Assembly: GCA_016717595.1 (NCBI GenBank)
Contig: JADKFE010000077.1
Span: 1 to 16,973, forward strand
Source of the DNA: Deltaproteobacteria bacterium
GTDB taxonomy: Bacteria; Myxococcota_A; UBA796; CAJQPC01
Direction of reading: 5' to 3'
Length of the DNA stretch: 16,973 nt
The notes below the pieces were generated by a model. That model worked only from the letters and a program-made list of their open reading frames with translations, searched no databases and was not told the DNA's origin. This document shows positions 16,278 through 16,973 of this stretch, one piece after another. The stretch's first letter is position 1. Every line of letters starts with the position of its first letter. The position numbers and the translations under genes are program-made.

Positions 16278-16924
16278 GTGCTGGACGCGGTGATGTGTGA
16301 GCGCGAGTCCACCGAGCCGATGACCACCGAGCCCATGCCCCTCGCGCAAGGCCTCGACACCTTAAGAGCGATCAAAAGAAGCCACCAGGAGTTCGCCTAC
16401 GCGAAGGGATGGCATGGGTACACGACCACCTGGATACTGCCCACGAAGGACACGGAGTTGTCCACGGTGGTGGCCCTTGGCATACATGGCCGGCTTCGCC
16501 CGATTTCGACAGCTACACCGATGTTGTCGTCTGGGGGAGCCTAAAAACCGGGGTGCATGGGGCGCGACTGCGCATAGGCCCACAGACATGGTCGATGCTG
16601 CTGGCGCTCTACGACGAATACACGAGTGATGGAACCCCGATCCTCATCCTCAACGGCGCGTCGGACTGGTCTTGCGCGCCCACCGGGGAGTACGATCCGC
16701 TGCTAAATCGGGAGGGTCGCCTCACGGCCGCGCAGATCATGTGTACACCGGCCGACGCCAGACACGCGCTGACCCACGTTCGTGTGGGCGTGTGTGTTCA
16801 GCCCGAGGCGTCTTGGGGCGAGGTGATCGCGGCGATCGACGCCCGCGTCGCGCGAGTCTCCGAGATCGTGCTCATGTTTAACTGCGGCGACAACGCGGAC
16901 GGCACGCTGCCCCTGTCGCTGTGA
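16278..16924 (+). CDS. Unrecognised protein gene, apparently frameshifted near 16500
   Basis: I do not recognise this gene. Frame 3 from the GTG at 16278 (AAGGGA upstream at 16263-16268) reads MLDAVMCERESTEPM... and has mostly G/C third positions as far as about 16500, where that bias is lost. From there frame 2 becomes G/C-ending and reads PDFDSYTDVVVWGSLKTG to the TGA at 16922-16924. Codon bias thus suggests one gene of about 215 residues with one base missing near 16495-16510. The alternative is a shorter gene from the ATG at 16409 in frame 2 (171 residues), but its first 30 codons have poor codon bias and a badly placed Shine-Dalgarno. The C-terminal half has four Cys (SDWSCAP, IMCTP, VGVCVQP, MFNCGDN) and a regular alpha/beta pattern ending WGEVIAAIDARVARVSEIVLM. 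There is no signal peptide or membrane segment. Confidence 0.45.
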
Positions 16925-16925
16925 A

Positions 16926-16944
16926 GCTGGCCCTGTGGGCTGGC
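16926..16944 (+). terminator. Candidate hairpin terminator after the 3' gene
   Basis: GCTGGCCC-TGT-GGGCTGGC can fold into an 8-bp stem with two G-U pairs and a 3-nt loop, starting two bases after the TGA. A pyrimidine-rich CTCTCGTCTCTCTCT follows instead of a pure T run. The position right after a stop codon supports it; the tail is not ideal. Confidence 0.4.
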
Positions 16945-16973
16945 CCTCTCGTCTCTCTCTAACCCCCGGCGGG

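Overview
The window is GC-rich bacterial DNA with strongly G/C-ending codons, several lipoprotein-type signal sequences, an esterase of the 'DDFWTEPDATSPTGKRV' type and a giant Ig-repeat protein. This combination recalls Myxococcota and related former Deltaproteobacteria. That assignment is an inference from gene style; no rRNA or other marker gene is present. No tRNA, rRNA, CRISPR array, insertion sequence or transposase was seen.

Layout: (a) 3-713, a gene remnant of more moderate GC on the + strand with two frame changes and an in-frame stop. (b) 825-1439, minus strand, rluE, the 23S rRNA pseudouridine-2457 synthase. (c) 1488-3347, a secreted alpha/beta-hydrolase with a lipoprotein-like leader, divergent from rluE. 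(d) 3460-10194, a probable four-gene + strand operon: a 1666-residue lipoprotein with 12 tandem Ig-like repeats and a distinct C-terminal domain, then three tandem tail-collar (microcystin-dependent-protein-like) paralogues, closed by a hairpin. (e) 13769-10290, minus strand, a tightly overlapping three-gene molybdenum hydroxylase operon in the order large Moco subunit, 2Fe-2S subunit, FAD subunit. (f) 13898-15989, + strand, glgP (alpha-glucan phosphorylase), divergent from (e) and split by a single frame change near 15240. (g) 15990-16277, non-coding sequence with a C18 homopolymer. (h) 16278-16924, an unrecognised gene that also appears frameshifted.

The most interesting part is (d). The lipoprotein contains an 822-bp three-domain block (A-B-C) that is duplicated in tandem and begins a third time. 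Each Ig-like repeat carries either both members or neither member of a Cys pair around a central Trp, which points to a conserved intra-domain disulfide. The three collar proteins keep an H-x-H or equivalent motif, have no signal peptide, and have no other phage gene beside them. A surface assembly made of an Ig-repeat stalk and collar-domain trimers is a reasonable hypothesis, not a demonstrated system. Three loci with frame changes in one window also raise the question of real decay versus assembly indels.
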